From the NCBI RefSeq assembly GCF_004193775.1, contig NC_041008.1, forward strand, positions 44,549,136 through 44,613,135: a DNA stretch of 64,000 nucleotides. Reading direction: 5' to 3'. The first letter of the stretch is position 1; each line of letters starts with the position of its first letter. The position numbers were made by a program, and so were the translations under genes. A model generated the notes under the pieces. The model worked only from the letters and a program-made list of their open reading frames with translations, ran no database searches and was not told the DNA's origin. The DNA comes from Glycine soja. Its lineage: Eukaryota; Streptophyta; Magnoliopsida; Fabales; Fabaceae. This document shows positions 1 through 11,456 of the stretch, piece by piece.

Positions 1-114
1 AAGAAATATTTCAGGTTACCTTATGAGGTCTCTTTGGGCTATGCAAGCCTTGAGAATGTTTCAGGTTTGAAGTTGAAGTGGGCGTATGCATTGCATGGGA
101 ATTGGGTCATCTAA
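1..114 (+). CDS. possible 3' end of an unidentified gene (partial)
   Basis: From base 1 a frame stays open for 37 codons and ends in TAA at 112-114. The peptide has a regular mix of hydrophobic, aromatic and charged residues (KYFRLPYEV near the start, KLKWAYALHGNWVI at the end), which looks more coding-like than the AT-rich DNA after it. No family was recognised, and the 5' part lies outside the window. Chance openness is a real alternative because the stretch is short. The next 450 bp could be its 3' untranslated region. Confidence 0.3.
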   Translation, partial: KKYFRLPYEVSLGYASLENVSGLKLKWAYALHGNWVI

Positions 115-1144
115 TATGGCAAGTTATGAGTCCAAACTAAAACCAATCATGGCACCTATGAGACTATGACTTCAACTAATCGCCAATAACATAGCACCAC
201 CAATCACCATGGAATCATGTTCAAAAATTAATTTGCAGTTCTTGAAGTATTCCTAAAACGAACAAGAAACACGTTGCTTCGGTTTTCACTTTCAGGATTT
301 TCTCTGAATAACAAAACTTGTCATGGTGTTTATATTTATTCCGTTTATTTTGGGACAGATAATTATGTGCTTCTGGCATTATTAATTGCAGCTTTGGTTT
401 TTTAATTCCAACTTGTTTCTAGATTTGCTCTGAAGAAGTGAAATTCGACACTTCAATTACACTGATTTGAATAGAGAACCTTATTCTTCTATGCGTGTAT
501 CTGTTAAGTTGGTATTTATGATTCCTACATTATAACTAAGCAATTGTACTTGTACTTAATTGTGTTTGAAATATATATACAAGTGCGTGTATAGCAAAGA
601 ATACACGTCAGAAATTCTACATGATATTACTCCATAAACTCATATATAACTAAAAATTATTAATCCAATTTCATACTAATTAAAAAATTTAGTTTACATC
701 ATTTAATTTTATTAATCTTAAATAAAAAATAATAATTTACATTATCAATCAATATAAAGAATTTTACGTACCTTATCAATCAATTATAAATATATGATAT
801 TTAAAAGTAATTATTACAATCAACAACTTTATCAAATAATTTTTTTAACCAAATAACTTTATCAAACATGACAATATCTTAATCAGAAATAATGTAACTT
901 TTTTTACACTATTAATACATTTTAATTCTTACATTTTACCTATAATCAATTATTTATCCTTTTAATTTTGCTAACACCATTAATGCTAAGAATACAAAAG
1001 TAGTATATCCAATAATCTTGTTCTGATGTATATAGTAGTAATAAATTTGAATTTTCTAAAAAAAAAACATTTGGAAAGTCGTTTGAGTGATGCCTTAAGT
1101 GTATGTGCACCACATTTATAACCGAGATCTACTTTAATTTCCAT
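115..1144. other. AT-rich spacer, no gene seen
   Basis: No open frame of useful length or recognisable domain is visible on either strand. The base composition becomes strongly AT-rich after about 560. It may include the 3' flank of whatever gene ends near 114. Confidence 0.6.
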
Positions 1145-1522
1145 ATTTTAATTGAGTTTAATTACTCATTTGATCTCTATAGTTTCAATATTTGTATATT
1201 TTAGTCTATATAATTTTAAAATAGTTTTTTAGTTTTTATAAATTTTAATTTAATTCCCTTTTAGTTTATATAATTTAAAAATGGTTTTTTTAGTCCTTAT
1301 AATTTATATTTTAATTTTTTTTAGTCCTTATAATTTAAAAGTGATTTTTTTAGTCCATATACTTTATATTTTATTCTCTTTTAGTCCTTACCATTAAAAT
1401 ATGAGTAATATTATCAATTACAATTAACTATAAAAATATTAACAAATAATTCGTAACTAATTTATCATAAGATAATTTGTAATAAAAAAAAATAGTTGAT
1501 AAATTTATAACTAATTTTTAGC

Positions 1523-1573
<51 letters not shown>

Positions 1574-1815
1574 TGTAGTAAGGACTAAAAGGTAATTAAA
1601 ATATAAATTATGGGAACTAAAAAGATCACTTTCAAATTATATGAATTAAAAAAAATTAAATTACAAATTATAAGAATTAAAAAGACCACTTTTAAACTAT
1701 AGAGACTAAAAGAGAATTAAAATATAAATTATAGGAAATAAAAAAATCACTTTCGAACCTTAAAAACTAAAATATACGAATCATGAAACTATAGAAACCA
1801 AATGATAATTTATCC
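1145..1815. repeat. long inverted-repeat element with (TA)n centre
   Basis: The left arm (about 1150-1395) and the reverse complement of the right arm (about 1575-1815) read nearly the same: a CTCTATAGTTTC-type outer end, a TGTATATTTTAG-type block, then repeated units of the kind TTTTAGTCCTTATAATTTAAAAGTGATTTT-like phrases. Each arm is therefore also a tandem array of a roughly 60-bp motif. A (TA)n tract and about 130 bp of unrelated AT-rich DNA separate the arms. No transposase frame is present. This matches non-autonomous foldback or Mutator-like elements of legumes (inference). No clear target duplication was seen. Confidence 0.65.
1527..1569. repeat. (TA)n microsatellite
   Basis: About 21 TA dinucleotides in a row lie near the centre of the inverted-repeat element. 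Such tracts are typical of the loops of foldback elements and are likely length-polymorphic. Confidence 0.95.
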
Positions 1816-2620
1816 TTTTAATTATAAGTTATGGGATTAAAAAAATTGTTATGAAAAGATTTAGAATCCTTTAGAAGACGTTAATTATATATAATATTTT
1901 ATTAAAAAATGTTATATAAAAGAGTAAATGTATTTATATCTTAAAAATATATATAAAAAAAAACAGATTTTCTGTGAGAATAAAAGATACCACTTTTCTT
2001 TTATTGGTCTATATTAATGATTAGTTTTTTGTTTTTGTTAGTAGAAGAATTCAATTCAAACTTATGATCTCTTCTCTTTCATTTTTCGCTCATTGTAAAT
2101 CTTTATAACCCCGTAAATCATTCAAAAATCAATATTTTTTATTTAGTAATTAGGAGGATTATTAATAACAATAATTAAAGGATTTAAAATAATTTTGAAA
2201 TCTCCCTGATCAATTTAACAATTATAAATAAATCCTAAATATCTTTAATATTAGATACTTTTTATTGAATACATTTTATTAAATATGTAAAAAATATTAA
2301 GAAGATATAAATAAAATCAAAGAATGAATAGAAGAGCTCGTGAGTCAAAGTCAATAATAGATGGTGAAAAGGGGCTAGCATTAAGCGTTCGAAATTATGA
2401 CTTAGATAGTAATGATGGAGTAGTATTTAACGTGTTTGAGGTAAACAATTTATTAAGGATTTTCCTAATAAGCATTGACTTTGATGTGCTTTAATGATTC
2501 AAGGTTTGAGATCTCCTACATTGACCAGTACGTATTTTGGTGTGCATGAGATGTCGAAGACATTCTAATAACAATCAATAAGTTAGTAAGAATTTTACCA
2601 AAACCATGATCACGATGGAT
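1816..2620. other. AT-rich spacer, no gene seen
   Basis: No coding potential was recognised on either strand. It lies between two inverted-repeat elements. Confidence 0.6.
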
Positions 2621-2624
2621 AATA

Positions 2625-4015
2625 ATGATACTGGCTCACCGTAAAATTTGTCAATGAGCTAAGATGTTAGTCACATAATTCTGTTTTTAACAGTTCTAAA
2701 CTAACATGATTATTGACTCTCCTAAGTCCTAATAATCACGTTCTCGATCTCTTTCTTATTCCTCAGTGGATTTTTTTTTCTTCATCAACCATTAAAGAGT
2801 TGACGACAATGGCCGAATAACAAGCAGGCTTATCAATTAGCAGCAGTCCAAAATTTAAATCATGGTACTTAAATTAAAAATAACTGATATTTGTAAAGAA
2901 AAATATAGAAAACCTTGATTAACCTAATATAAGAACAATGAAAAAAAAGTTTAATAGTGAACTCAATAAAAGTTAAAGATGCTACAGAAAAAAGCAAAAT
3001 AAAAAAATATCATGTCTAAAACTAACCTAATGAACCTATATATAATTTGGGTTCACATAATTTTTAACTTATAAAACTTGTAATATAATCCTTTTAAATT
3101 GAAATTTTACTTAGTTAACTTAAGCTCTATCATTTTATATTGTTTTGCTTTCTAATGATATAAATGCCAGTTCAAACCTAATTCAACTACAACTGATTCA
3201 TTAAATTGTAAAGTAGTATTTTTACGGGTTTAAAAACACGTAATTACATACTACTCTACATTACTGTAATTTTTTTTGTAGAATTTTTTTTTTCCAAACT
3301 TAAAATGACTTAATTGAGTTCTATTTGGTTTACATTGAAAATCAATTTCTCTCATATATCATTATATATGTTTTAATGTAAAATGTATTAATAATAAAAT
3401 TATTTTAGACAAACATATCTCAACCACATTTAATGATTTAAAATTAATTTTATTATAATTAATTCTTTATTAAAATTTAAAACAACTGGACAATTATAAT
3501 GGCATGTAAAGGAGCTAGCATAGCTAATTAACCTTCGTATCATCGTATGAACACCATATTACGCTGGTCTCACTGATTTAGAACTAGGTTCATTAGGTTA
3601 GTATTGGACATGATATTTTTCATTTTGCCTTTTTTTCGTAGCATCTTTTTTTTTTTTTTTTAATTGTGTTCACTATTACTTTTTTTCATTGTTCTTGGAA
3701 TTGTTTTAATCAAAGTTTCTATGTTTTCGTTGACAAAATTCTCATTTTTAATTGAAGTACCTTGATTCAACTTTGCTATTCAACCCTTGTATTCTTGTTG
3801 GGTTCTACCGTTATAGACTCGATGGCGTCAACTTTTTAATGGTCGACCATTAAAAAAAAAAAAATCCACTAAGGACTAGAAAAGAGAAAATGAGATTATT
3901 AGGAGAGTCAATAGTCATGCACTCATGCTCGTTTATAACCGTTAAAAATAGAATTACGTGAGTAACATCTCTGACGCATAGAGTGACAAAAATTATACGT
4001 GAGCCAATATAATAC
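2625..4015. mobile_element. 1.4 kb non-autonomous inverted-repeat transposon-like element
   Basis: The left arm (about 2625-3060) and the reverse complement of the right arm (about 3560-4015) match over roughly 430 bp with small indels. Shared landmarks from outside inward are TGGCTCAC, GATGTTA.TCAC, TTTTTAAC.GTT, ATTGACTCTCCTAA, CAGTGGATTTTTTTTT or TTAGTGGATTTTTTTT, ATTAAA.AGTTGACG, AGAACAATGAAAAAAA, AATAGTGAAC, AAAGATGCTAC and CTAACCTAATGAACCTA. About 500 bp of unrelated AT-rich DNA forms the loop. No transposase-like frame is present. Long arms suggest a Mutator-like or foldback element; I could not define a perfect target duplication. Confidence 0.75.
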
Positions 4016-4582
4016 ATTTTTATTTTAAAAAATAATTTTTAAATCAGATTATTTCCTTTTAAGATCAATATAGAACATGCTACATACTCGATTAAAGAAC
4101 AAAAATAGAATACCTGTAAATAACTTACTAAAAATAATTAAATTAATGATATTAATCTACAATAGCCAATGTCAATGCATATAAATTAGTGTATATCGTA
4201 AAATAATTATTACCAATTTAATATCCAATTTTAGCTTTAAAATTTCATATAAAATTATTTTTAATTGATTTGATACATATGAACCCTCTACTTTTGATTC
4301 TAATATCAATTCTTAACTATTAAACTAATAGATTTCTTTGACATATACGTGAAAATTATAGTATATCTAAGTTAAATGGTGGCGAAAATTGTACATATAT
4401 TTACGAATACTAAATAAGTACATTTGTATTTATTATATATGTTTTTTTATTAATAATGTAATTGATAAATTAATACTAACAATATTATTACCAAAAAAAA
4501 TGTTAATATAATGTGTTAATATGTTGTGATACCAAAAGCCAACTTATGGTTTAGATACTCTTGAAAACTAAAAGCCCAATAG

Positions 4583-4787
4583 TATTGTATACTCTTTGTT
4601 TTTTTTTTTTGGAAACACAAAAAGGACAAAGGTCCAAAGAAAATTACATAATGATCCTACAAGTGTTACTTACTTCACTCTCATCTCTAGAAAGCAACTC
4701 TCTTAAAAATATAGACTGTTGGTAAAAAATCGATTGCTCTCCGTCCATACTACAAGCATAGTCTGCTATTTCATATATTGTATACTC
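4583..4787 (-). mobile_element. 5'-truncated retroposon with poly(A) tail and target duplication
   Basis: A 12-bp direct repeat, TATTGTATACTC, flanks the segment (4583-4594 and 4776-4787). Just inside the left copy is a T tract (about 4599-4610), which is a poly(A) tail when read on the minus strand. Tail plus target duplication is the signature of LINE-driven insertion. The body is about 165 bp, has no protein match I can recognise and may be the 3' end of a LINE or of a cellular mRNA. Confidence 0.6.
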
Positions 4788-5099
4788 ATTTTTATATTAA
4801 TGGCAATAATAATAATATGAGTACAAATTAATAGAATTATGTGTAACTTTAAATCAAATATATGAATATCACTTGCTAGTTTTGTCCCTCAAAATATTTA
4901 GTCAGGCTTGGTCACTGCAAAATGGTGTCCTTAAAAGAAAAAACCTAGCATATGCTTCAATACATTACAGAAAAAATCAAATTCGTTGCTAGAAATATTC
5001 AAAACAGAACATGTTCATTGATTTAGGAATGCATAAGAGCACTAAATTCTCCAACCTAAGGAGTGCACTCTCATGCTGCTTAACCAATCACAAATACAT

Positions 5100-5852
5100 C
5101 GCTTGATGGCAGCTTCGTTTTCTTTGCTTCTTCTTTAGCCACTGCATATTTCTTTGCTGGCAGCTTCAAGGTAAATGAAGACTAAAAAATACTTCAACTT
5201 GCGGATAATAAATTAATAATACCTGATTTTCTCGGCATACCAAGGTAAGTAAGGAACTATATTTTGACTTTCTGAGTCTGCATTGTATGAATCCGATTTA
5301 TTCAAGTCTATAATGTTGGCAAATGACCTGATTTTGCCAATAGTCGCCTATGTGATCGATGGCCATAAGATTGAATAACAGCTTTGATTGGTCCATTTTT
5401 GGAAGGTTCATAATTTCGAGAATTTTTTTTTATTTTAAAAATCTTATGAAAATAACTAAAAAAAAGTTGAATGAAAGATGTAATTATTTCTTACAAAAAA
5501 CGCAACATCTTAGGTCTTAGGTCTTACATTGAAAATTCCCTTTGAAAGCCTTCAAATAAGAAATTTCCCAGATCGACCATTGTTAACTGCCAAGTAAATG
5601 TCCATTTTAGGTCTTAACTTCCAAATTTATCCCATTAAAGGGCTCATATTCCACGAAACATAATTACTACGAGTAGTGCATATATAGGGAGGGATTGCTG
5701 GACCTATAAACACCATAGTCTGTTCCGCGGGATATATATTCACAACTTTGATTCCATGTAAATTTTGCAGTCTACAGAATTTACTATTGGAGTCACAACC
5801 TTTACACAGGAATACTCCTTTGTTGCGCACGTGTTCAATGTTATAATGCATA
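5100..5852 (+). repeat. tandem duplication, left (decayed) copy of the PR-10 5' region
   Basis: This stretch aligns with about 6150-6846. Shared blocks are TAGCCACTGC, TGTTGGCAAATG, GGCCATAAG, AACTTATCCCATT-like, CCACGAAAC, TATAGGG, GCTGGACCTATAAA, CTTTGATTCC and ACAACCTTTACACAGG. Similarity covers the upstream region, the 5' leader and the first roughly 20 codons of the PR-10 gene, then stops near 5852. Indels and substitutions are frequent, so the duplication is not recent. Confidence 0.8.
5786..5852 (+). pseudogene. PR-10 (Bet v 1 family) 5' fragment, start codon lost
   Basis: The sequence is the counterpart of the first codons of the intact PR-10 gene at 6751. The start ATG has become ATT (5786-5788), while the following codons still read like the family N-terminus (GVTTFTQEYS). 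Compared with the intact copy there are small in-frame losses near the VAPSRMF segment. Homology ends at about 5852, so all but the first twenty or so codons are missing. The TATA-like motif of the intact copy is present as TATAAAC (5705-5711). No functional product is expected. Confidence 0.8.
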
Positions 5853-6658
5853 CCAAACAAAATATACTCAGTGTAAAATTTTTATATTATCATTAAAATA
5901 TAAATTGACATATGATAAAATAATTTAACTTTATAATTATTATTTTAAATTATACTAAAGTTGCTAATTTTTTTGTAGAATTACATTTCATTTTTTATTT
6001 CATTAATAAGCATAACAGTATCCATTCCAAAAAAATAAAACAAAAAAGGGGGTCTTCTTATGTGACGCCATTTGCCGTGTCACAATTGATACCGTTATGT
6101 AATATGTATGCAAACCTCTTTCTTATATTGACGAATGGTTAAACAATTGCCTGGTTTGTTTGCTTGCTTCATTTTTCTCTGTTTTTCTGTAGCCACTGCT
6201 CGTTTCTTCATTGGTCAAGGTAAAAATAGTTCTACTTTTGATAAATAACACATTAAGGTAGGTATGGAACTATTCTTTTTTCTTTTTCTTTTAACCAAGG
6301 TATTCCTCACAGGTATTTTTTTCATATACCAGTCAAGTATCAAACTCATGATTATATGTTTAAGAAATAAGTTTATCTACGGATTATGTCACACTATCTT
6401 GGTGGTATGGAACTATTCTTATCCTGAATTGTATGCATCTAAGTCTATCAAATGTTGGCAAATGGCCTCCCGTGTGTGGGGCCATAAGTTTGAAAATAAG
6501 CTTATTTATGAAACAAAATAAAAACATGCAGCAGCCACAGAGATTGTAGGTCTTCAAATAAGAAAATTCCCATTGATCATTCTTAACTACCAAACTTATC
6601 CCATTCTATTAAAGGCCTCATTTCCACGAAACTCACTTCATATAGGGGCTGCTGGACC

Positions 6659-6665
6659 TATAAAA
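6659..6665 (+). promoter_or_regulatory. TATA box of the PR-10 gene
   Basis: TATAAAA lies 86-92 bp upstream of the ATG at 6751, which leaves room for a leader of about 60 bp. The duplicated fragment upstream keeps a slightly changed version at the same place. Confidence 0.6.
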
Positions 6666-6750
6666 CACAAGTCCTTCCCTCTTGATCTAGCATCATATCT
6701 ACATTCACTACTTTGATTCCCTGAGGTTTCTGCAATCTACAAAATTCACT

Positions 6751-7327
6751 ATGGGAATCACAACCTTTACACAGGAATACTCCTCCTCTGTTGCCCCATC
6801 ACGCATGTTCAAGGCCTTGATTGTAGACTCCAGAAATTTGCTTCCAAAGCTCTTACCTCAGTTTGTAAAAGATGTGAATGTAATCCAGGGTGATGGTGAA
6901 GCTGGAAGCATTGAACAAGTTAACTTCAATGAAGGTTAGCAATCAAATTAACATGAACTAGCTAAATTGAAACAGGATCACTTCTCCAAATTTCTTGAAT
7001 TAACTTGTTACGTATTTATTTTTTTCAGATAACCCCTTCAAATATCTGAAACACAGGATAGATGTGCTTGATAAGGACAACTTGGTTTGCAAATACACTA
7101 TGATTGAAGGGGATCCATTGGGTGACAAGCTTGAGTCTATAGGTTATGAGGTGAAGTTTGAGGCTACTAGTGATGGAGGTTGCCTCTGCAAAATGACAAG
7201 CAATTACAATACCATTGGAGAGTTTGATGTTAAAGAGGAAGAGGTAAAGGAAGGAAGGGAAAGTGGTATTGCAGTTTACAGAGTTGTGGAGTCATACCTG
7301 CTAGAGAACCCACAAGTGTATGCTTAA
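6751..7327 (+). CDS. PR-10 / Bet v 1 family protein
   Basis: Two exons, 6751-6934 and 7029-7327, encode 160 residues. The GT..AG intron interrupts codon 62, the position conserved in PR-10 genes. The N-terminus MGITTFTQEYSSSVAP, the LLPKLLPQF segment, the KYTMIEGD strand and the C-terminal helix ending VESYLLENPQVYA are family hallmarks. PR-10 proteins are small cytosolic proteins with a hydrophobic cavity that binds cytokinins, flavonoids and other ligands; many are induced by pathogens or stress. The glycine-rich loop, usually GxGGxG, reads GDGEAG at residues 47-52, so one central glycine is replaced. A decayed copy lies directly upstream. Ligand and expression cannot be read from sequence. 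Confidence 0.93.
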
Positions 7328-8071
7328 TCATCTATTTATTTATTGTGTCATGTATCATAAGATATACAAACATATTCAAATTTTTAATAGCAGTGTGCAA
7401 CCAAATATAGGGTTGTTTAGAATGGTTGCAAAGACTTGAATTCCTTAATAAGTCCTTATTGTATGAACAGCAAAAAAATGGCGAGTGGTTTGGCAAAAAT
7501 ATTTGTATTTTGGTAGTAACAAAGAGTCCAAGAGTAGTTTTTTTTACCTTTACTTCATGAATTCCAATGTACTTAAACAAAGAAGCAACAATTCATTTCT
7601 GTGTAAACGTGTGTTTGGATGGTTGTAAACAGAAAAACAAACAAACGCAAAGACTTTAATTTGAATCACAATCAAATGAGCTAATAATACACTAATGATA
7701 TTGACGTCTTGGATGTACAAGAGGTAAGTTCATGATTAACATAATTCTCTTCTGCTTCACAGCTGGAATGAGGGATTAGAGGTACCAAAAGATAAATTTC
7801 AGTATTTTAAATTTTCTTCACCTTTTTGTCATTTTGGGTTTCTCACTTTCTATACCTTTCAACCGTAAACAAACAAAAAATATGGTTATTCAAGGCATGC
7901 ATATAGCCATCTGTATATTTCTCAATTACAAACTTCAGAGTTCAGACTAAGACATTTCCCTTCTTGCTCTTTAAAGACGGGCATGTCCTGGGCATGGCAT
8001 TTCTACCAAAAAGGAGGGTGAATGTTACTTGACCCACCCTGTAAACTAATGTTTCATTCTGAATTCTTATT
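7328..8071. other. 3' flank of PR-10 gene and spacer
   Basis: The first 250 bp probably hold the 3' untranslated region of the PR-10 gene. No other coding frame or RNA gene was recognised before the copia remnant starts. Confidence 0.55.
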
Positions 8072-8326
8072 TGCTGTTCACTTTGGTATAGTAGAAAGGT
8101 AAGGATTGATTATATTATTCATATGTGAAGCAACATATTTATAAAACATATGCAAAACAGACTGCTAACAGATAAATAAACCACTAATAGTTCATGCATA
8201 AAAAATAGGAACAGAATAGAATCATCCTATCAATTAACATGAATTTTAATTTTTCCTAAAAAATAGCATAAAATCTGATCTTCTAGAATTGAGTTTGTTA
8301 CACTTCCAACAGTTACATCTTCAACA
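8072..8326 (-). repeat. 3' LTR of the degenerate copia element
   Basis: This copy ends in CAACA at 8322-8326. It is about 40 bp shorter than the other LTR because of deletion in its left part, and it carries scattered substitutions. The left boundary (TGCTG at 8072) is a best guess. Confidence 0.65.
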
Positions 8327-8350
8327 CTTCTAATCATTTATCATGTAGTA

Positions 8351-11122
8351 CTAGGCCCTTGGAGTCTTTTTAAGACCATATAAGTCCTTTTTCAACTTGT
8401 AAACTTTCTTTTCCTCTCCTTTGATTTGAAACCCCTTAGGTTGGTCTACATAAATCTCATCTTGCAAGTAACCATTTAGAAAAGCAGATTTTACATCTAA
8501 ATGGTAAACTTTCCACCCTTTATGTGCAATCAAGGCAAGTAGCATTTTGATTGTATTGAGGTGTGCAACTGAAGCAAATGTTTCTGAAAAATCAACTCCA
8601 AACACCTGAGCATAGCCTCTCACCACCAGCCTAGCCTTGTGTTTATTTATAGAATCATCTAAATTGAGTTTGGTTTTATAAACCCATTTGAGACCTATAG
8701 GGTTGCTTGTGTTGAGATCTGTCCACTAGCTCCTAAGTGTCATTTTTTTAATCATCTTCAGCTCTTCCTTCATAGCATTTATCCACTTGTCATCCTTCTC
8801 AGCTTCCTCAAATTCTGGAGGTTCTAAGACAGCCACATTACACCTTTGATAGATCTTAGATAAAGGTCTTGTACTTCTGATAGGAATGTCATCTACATGA
8901 TCATCAAAGAATTGTGGGGTTTCTGGAAGCTGCTTGCTTATTGGCTTCTCCCAACTCCATTGTTGATCTTCCATGAACTTGACATCTCTACTCACAAGAA
9001 TTTTTTCCTTTTTGTGGTTGAAAATTTTTGTAAGCTTGGGAAGTGTCATTGTATCCAATGAAAACTCCAGGTTTTGCCTTCTAATCAAATTTGTCTCTTT
9101 TAACCTGTGGAACATAAGAGAAACAAACACAACCAAATATTTTTAGATTTTGTAAGTCTGGTTTGTACCCAAACCATCCTTCAAATGAGGGTTTTTTTGT
9201 TCAAAAATCTGGTTGGAAGCCTATTCAACAAGAATATAGTAGTGTTTGCAGCCTCTGCCCATAACTTATTTGGCAACTCCTTTTCATGAAGTATACATCT
9301 TGTCATCTCCATGATGCTTTTATTTTTTCTCTCACTTACACCATTCTATTGTGGAGTGTACGACACAATTAGTTGGTGCTCAGTGCCAGTTTCTTCACAA
9401 AACTTATCAAAGATATCACTTATGTATTTCTTCCCATTATCATGCCTTATTATTTGCAACCTACAACCACTTTGATTCTCCACCAATGCTTTATATTTCT
9501 AAAAAATACTAGCAACCTCAATCTTGGATTTAAAGAAATAAATCCAATAATATCTAGTATAATCATCAATAAAAGTAATATAGTATTGATTACCATTTAA
9601 AGATGATACTCTCTAAGGTCCCTCAACATATGTGTGAACCAGCTACAACCTTTGAGTTGCTCTCCAAACTATTTGAGGAAATGGTTTTCTAACTAGCTTA
9701 CCAAGGCATGTTTCTACATGTATAATAGTCCAATAAGGTGGAAATGTCCAAGTCTTTTGTGTTATAGATCAGATAGGTGGTTGTGCTTGAAAAAGTTATT
9801 TGCTCCTCCTCCATAAGATTTAGAGCATAGCTTTTAGCTTTCATTTTCACCCTGCATACATCTTTGTCTTTTACATCTTTGATCAAGCACCAATTGTCTT
9901 CAAATATGACTTTGAATCCCTTTTCTACTAGCTGTGCAAGACTGAGCAAATTTTGGTCAATATCAGGCACATACAAGACATCAGAGATATGTTTTAGACC
10001 TACCAAGCTTTCAATAGCAACAATCCATTTTCCCATGACTAAGATGAAATCACCGTTTCCAATTTTTACTTTGGAAACAATGGTTTTGTCCAACTCTTTG
10101 AAGAGCTTTTGGTCGTTGGTCATGTGATTTGTGCAGCCGTTGTCTATCAACCATGAATCACTGGAAATGTTGCTTGTAGAAAAGCAAGTTGCAACAAAGA
10201 GTTGTTCTTCTTCTTGTTCCTCCACATTCTCCTTTACCTCCTCCAATTTAGACTTGCAAATTCATTCTATATGTCCCAAATCGCCACATTTTCTGCACTT
10301 GATATTCGACCTCCACCAACATTTTCTCTAGGGATGGTTTGTCCTTTTGCAATGTGAACAAGGGGGAAAAGTCTCACCTTGCTGCTTGTTGGAGTCTTTT
10401 GAATTTTTGTTCTTCCATTTGTTGTTCTTCTTCTCTTTGCCACCTTTTGAATTTTGTGCTTTTGCATGAAAAGAACCTTGCAGAGCCTCCTCCTGTCTCA
10501 TCATTCTTCTTTGCTCTTGAACCTATAAAACACTTACCAATTCTCCCAAGGTGATGGTTGAAAGATCTTTTGCTTCCTCCAACACTGATATCTCTAATTC
10601 ATACTTTTCAAGTACAACAACCATAAATTTCTGCACTATTCTTTCATCAGAAAAGTCATTCCCAAGAAGTTGCACTTTGTTTGCTATGCTTAACAATCGG
10701 TCAACATAGGCTTTAATTGTTTTCGTCTCCTTCATCCTCTGCATCTCAAATTCTCTACTTAAGTTGAGCACTTTCATGCCTTTGGTTCTTTCAAAGTCAT
10801 AGTATTCTTTTTTGAGATAATCTCAAATCTCTTTAGCAGATTTGAAATTCATAATTCTTGTAAAAATAATTTTTGACAGCAAAAAAAGGAAAATTCTAGT
10901 CTTAGCCTTTTTTGTCTTCTTCTCCTTATGATTCTTCATTTGAGCCATTGTTGAATTTGTAGGCAATTCAGGAACATCATAATTTTCTTCTACTGCCTCC
11001 CAAAGATCCAATGATTCAAGATGACTGATCATCCTTGTAGCACATAACTCATACTCCTTACCATAAAAAATTGGTGGTGGACCCATTGTGTATGTCTCTC
11101 CCTCCATTAGTGTTTCTCTCAA
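8351..11122 (-). pseudogene. copia gag-pol remnant (broken)
   Basis: Pieces in order on the minus strand are: gag N-terminus (10823-11122, with PPPIFYGKEYELCATRMISH); a UBN2-type gag segment (10523-10777, with RLLSIANKVQLLGNDF); a zinc-knuckle region near 10270-10350; an aspartic protease region with WLIDNGCTNHMT (9698-10246, DNG where DSG is usual); and an integrase remnant in which the TPQQNGV motif has a stop near 9345. A linker (8726-9136) and the RT N-terminal half (8351-8626, with [21 protein letters not shown]) complete the list. The frames shift and several stops intervene. YVDD and RNase H motifs are absent. Confidence 0.85.
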
Positions 11123-11162
11123 CTCAGAGATCCCTCAAAGATAAAAGCTTTAGATACCAATT

Positions 11163-11456
11163 TGTTGTTTTTATGTATAACAACATAATATAAAGTGTAG
11201 TGGGTAAGGAAAAACAAAGAGGAAATTGTAATGGTGGACTTATATTATTCATATGTGAAGCAACACATTTATAAAACATGCAAAACAGAACCGCTAATAG
11301 ATAAGTAAACCACTAACAGGTTATGCCTAAAAAAAATAGGAACAAAATAGAATCATCCTATCAATTAACATGAATTTTATTTTCCTAAAGAATAACATAA
11401 AATCTGATATTCTGCTGTTTGAGTTTGTGACACTTCCAACAGTCACATCTTCAACA
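11163..11456 (-). repeat. 5' LTR of the degenerate copia element
   Basis: The LTR is 294 bp long and bounded by TGTTG at 11163 and CAACA at 11452-11456, so it has a short terminal inverted repeat. It aligns with 8072-8326 through blocks such as ATTATTCATATGTGAAGCAAC, GAATCATCCTATCAATTAAC and CACTTCCAACAGT. Confidence 0.8.

Larger units (their letters stand above)
8072..11456 (-). mobile_element. degenerate Ty1/copia LTR retrotransposon, internally deleted
   Basis: Two related LTRs bound the element (right 11163-11456, left about 8072-8326). Inside the right LTR on the minus strand lies TTGGTATCTAAAGC, a primer-binding site resembling that for initiator tRNA-Met. Reading down the minus strand follow gag pieces, a CCHC region, a protease-like segment, integrase remnants and the first half of reverse transcriptase. 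RT ends about 25 bp from the left LTR, so the rest of RT and all RNase H are deleted. The total of 3.4 kb compares with about 5 kb for an intact element. LTR divergence and many stops indicate an old insertion; no target duplication was found. Confidence 0.85.
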
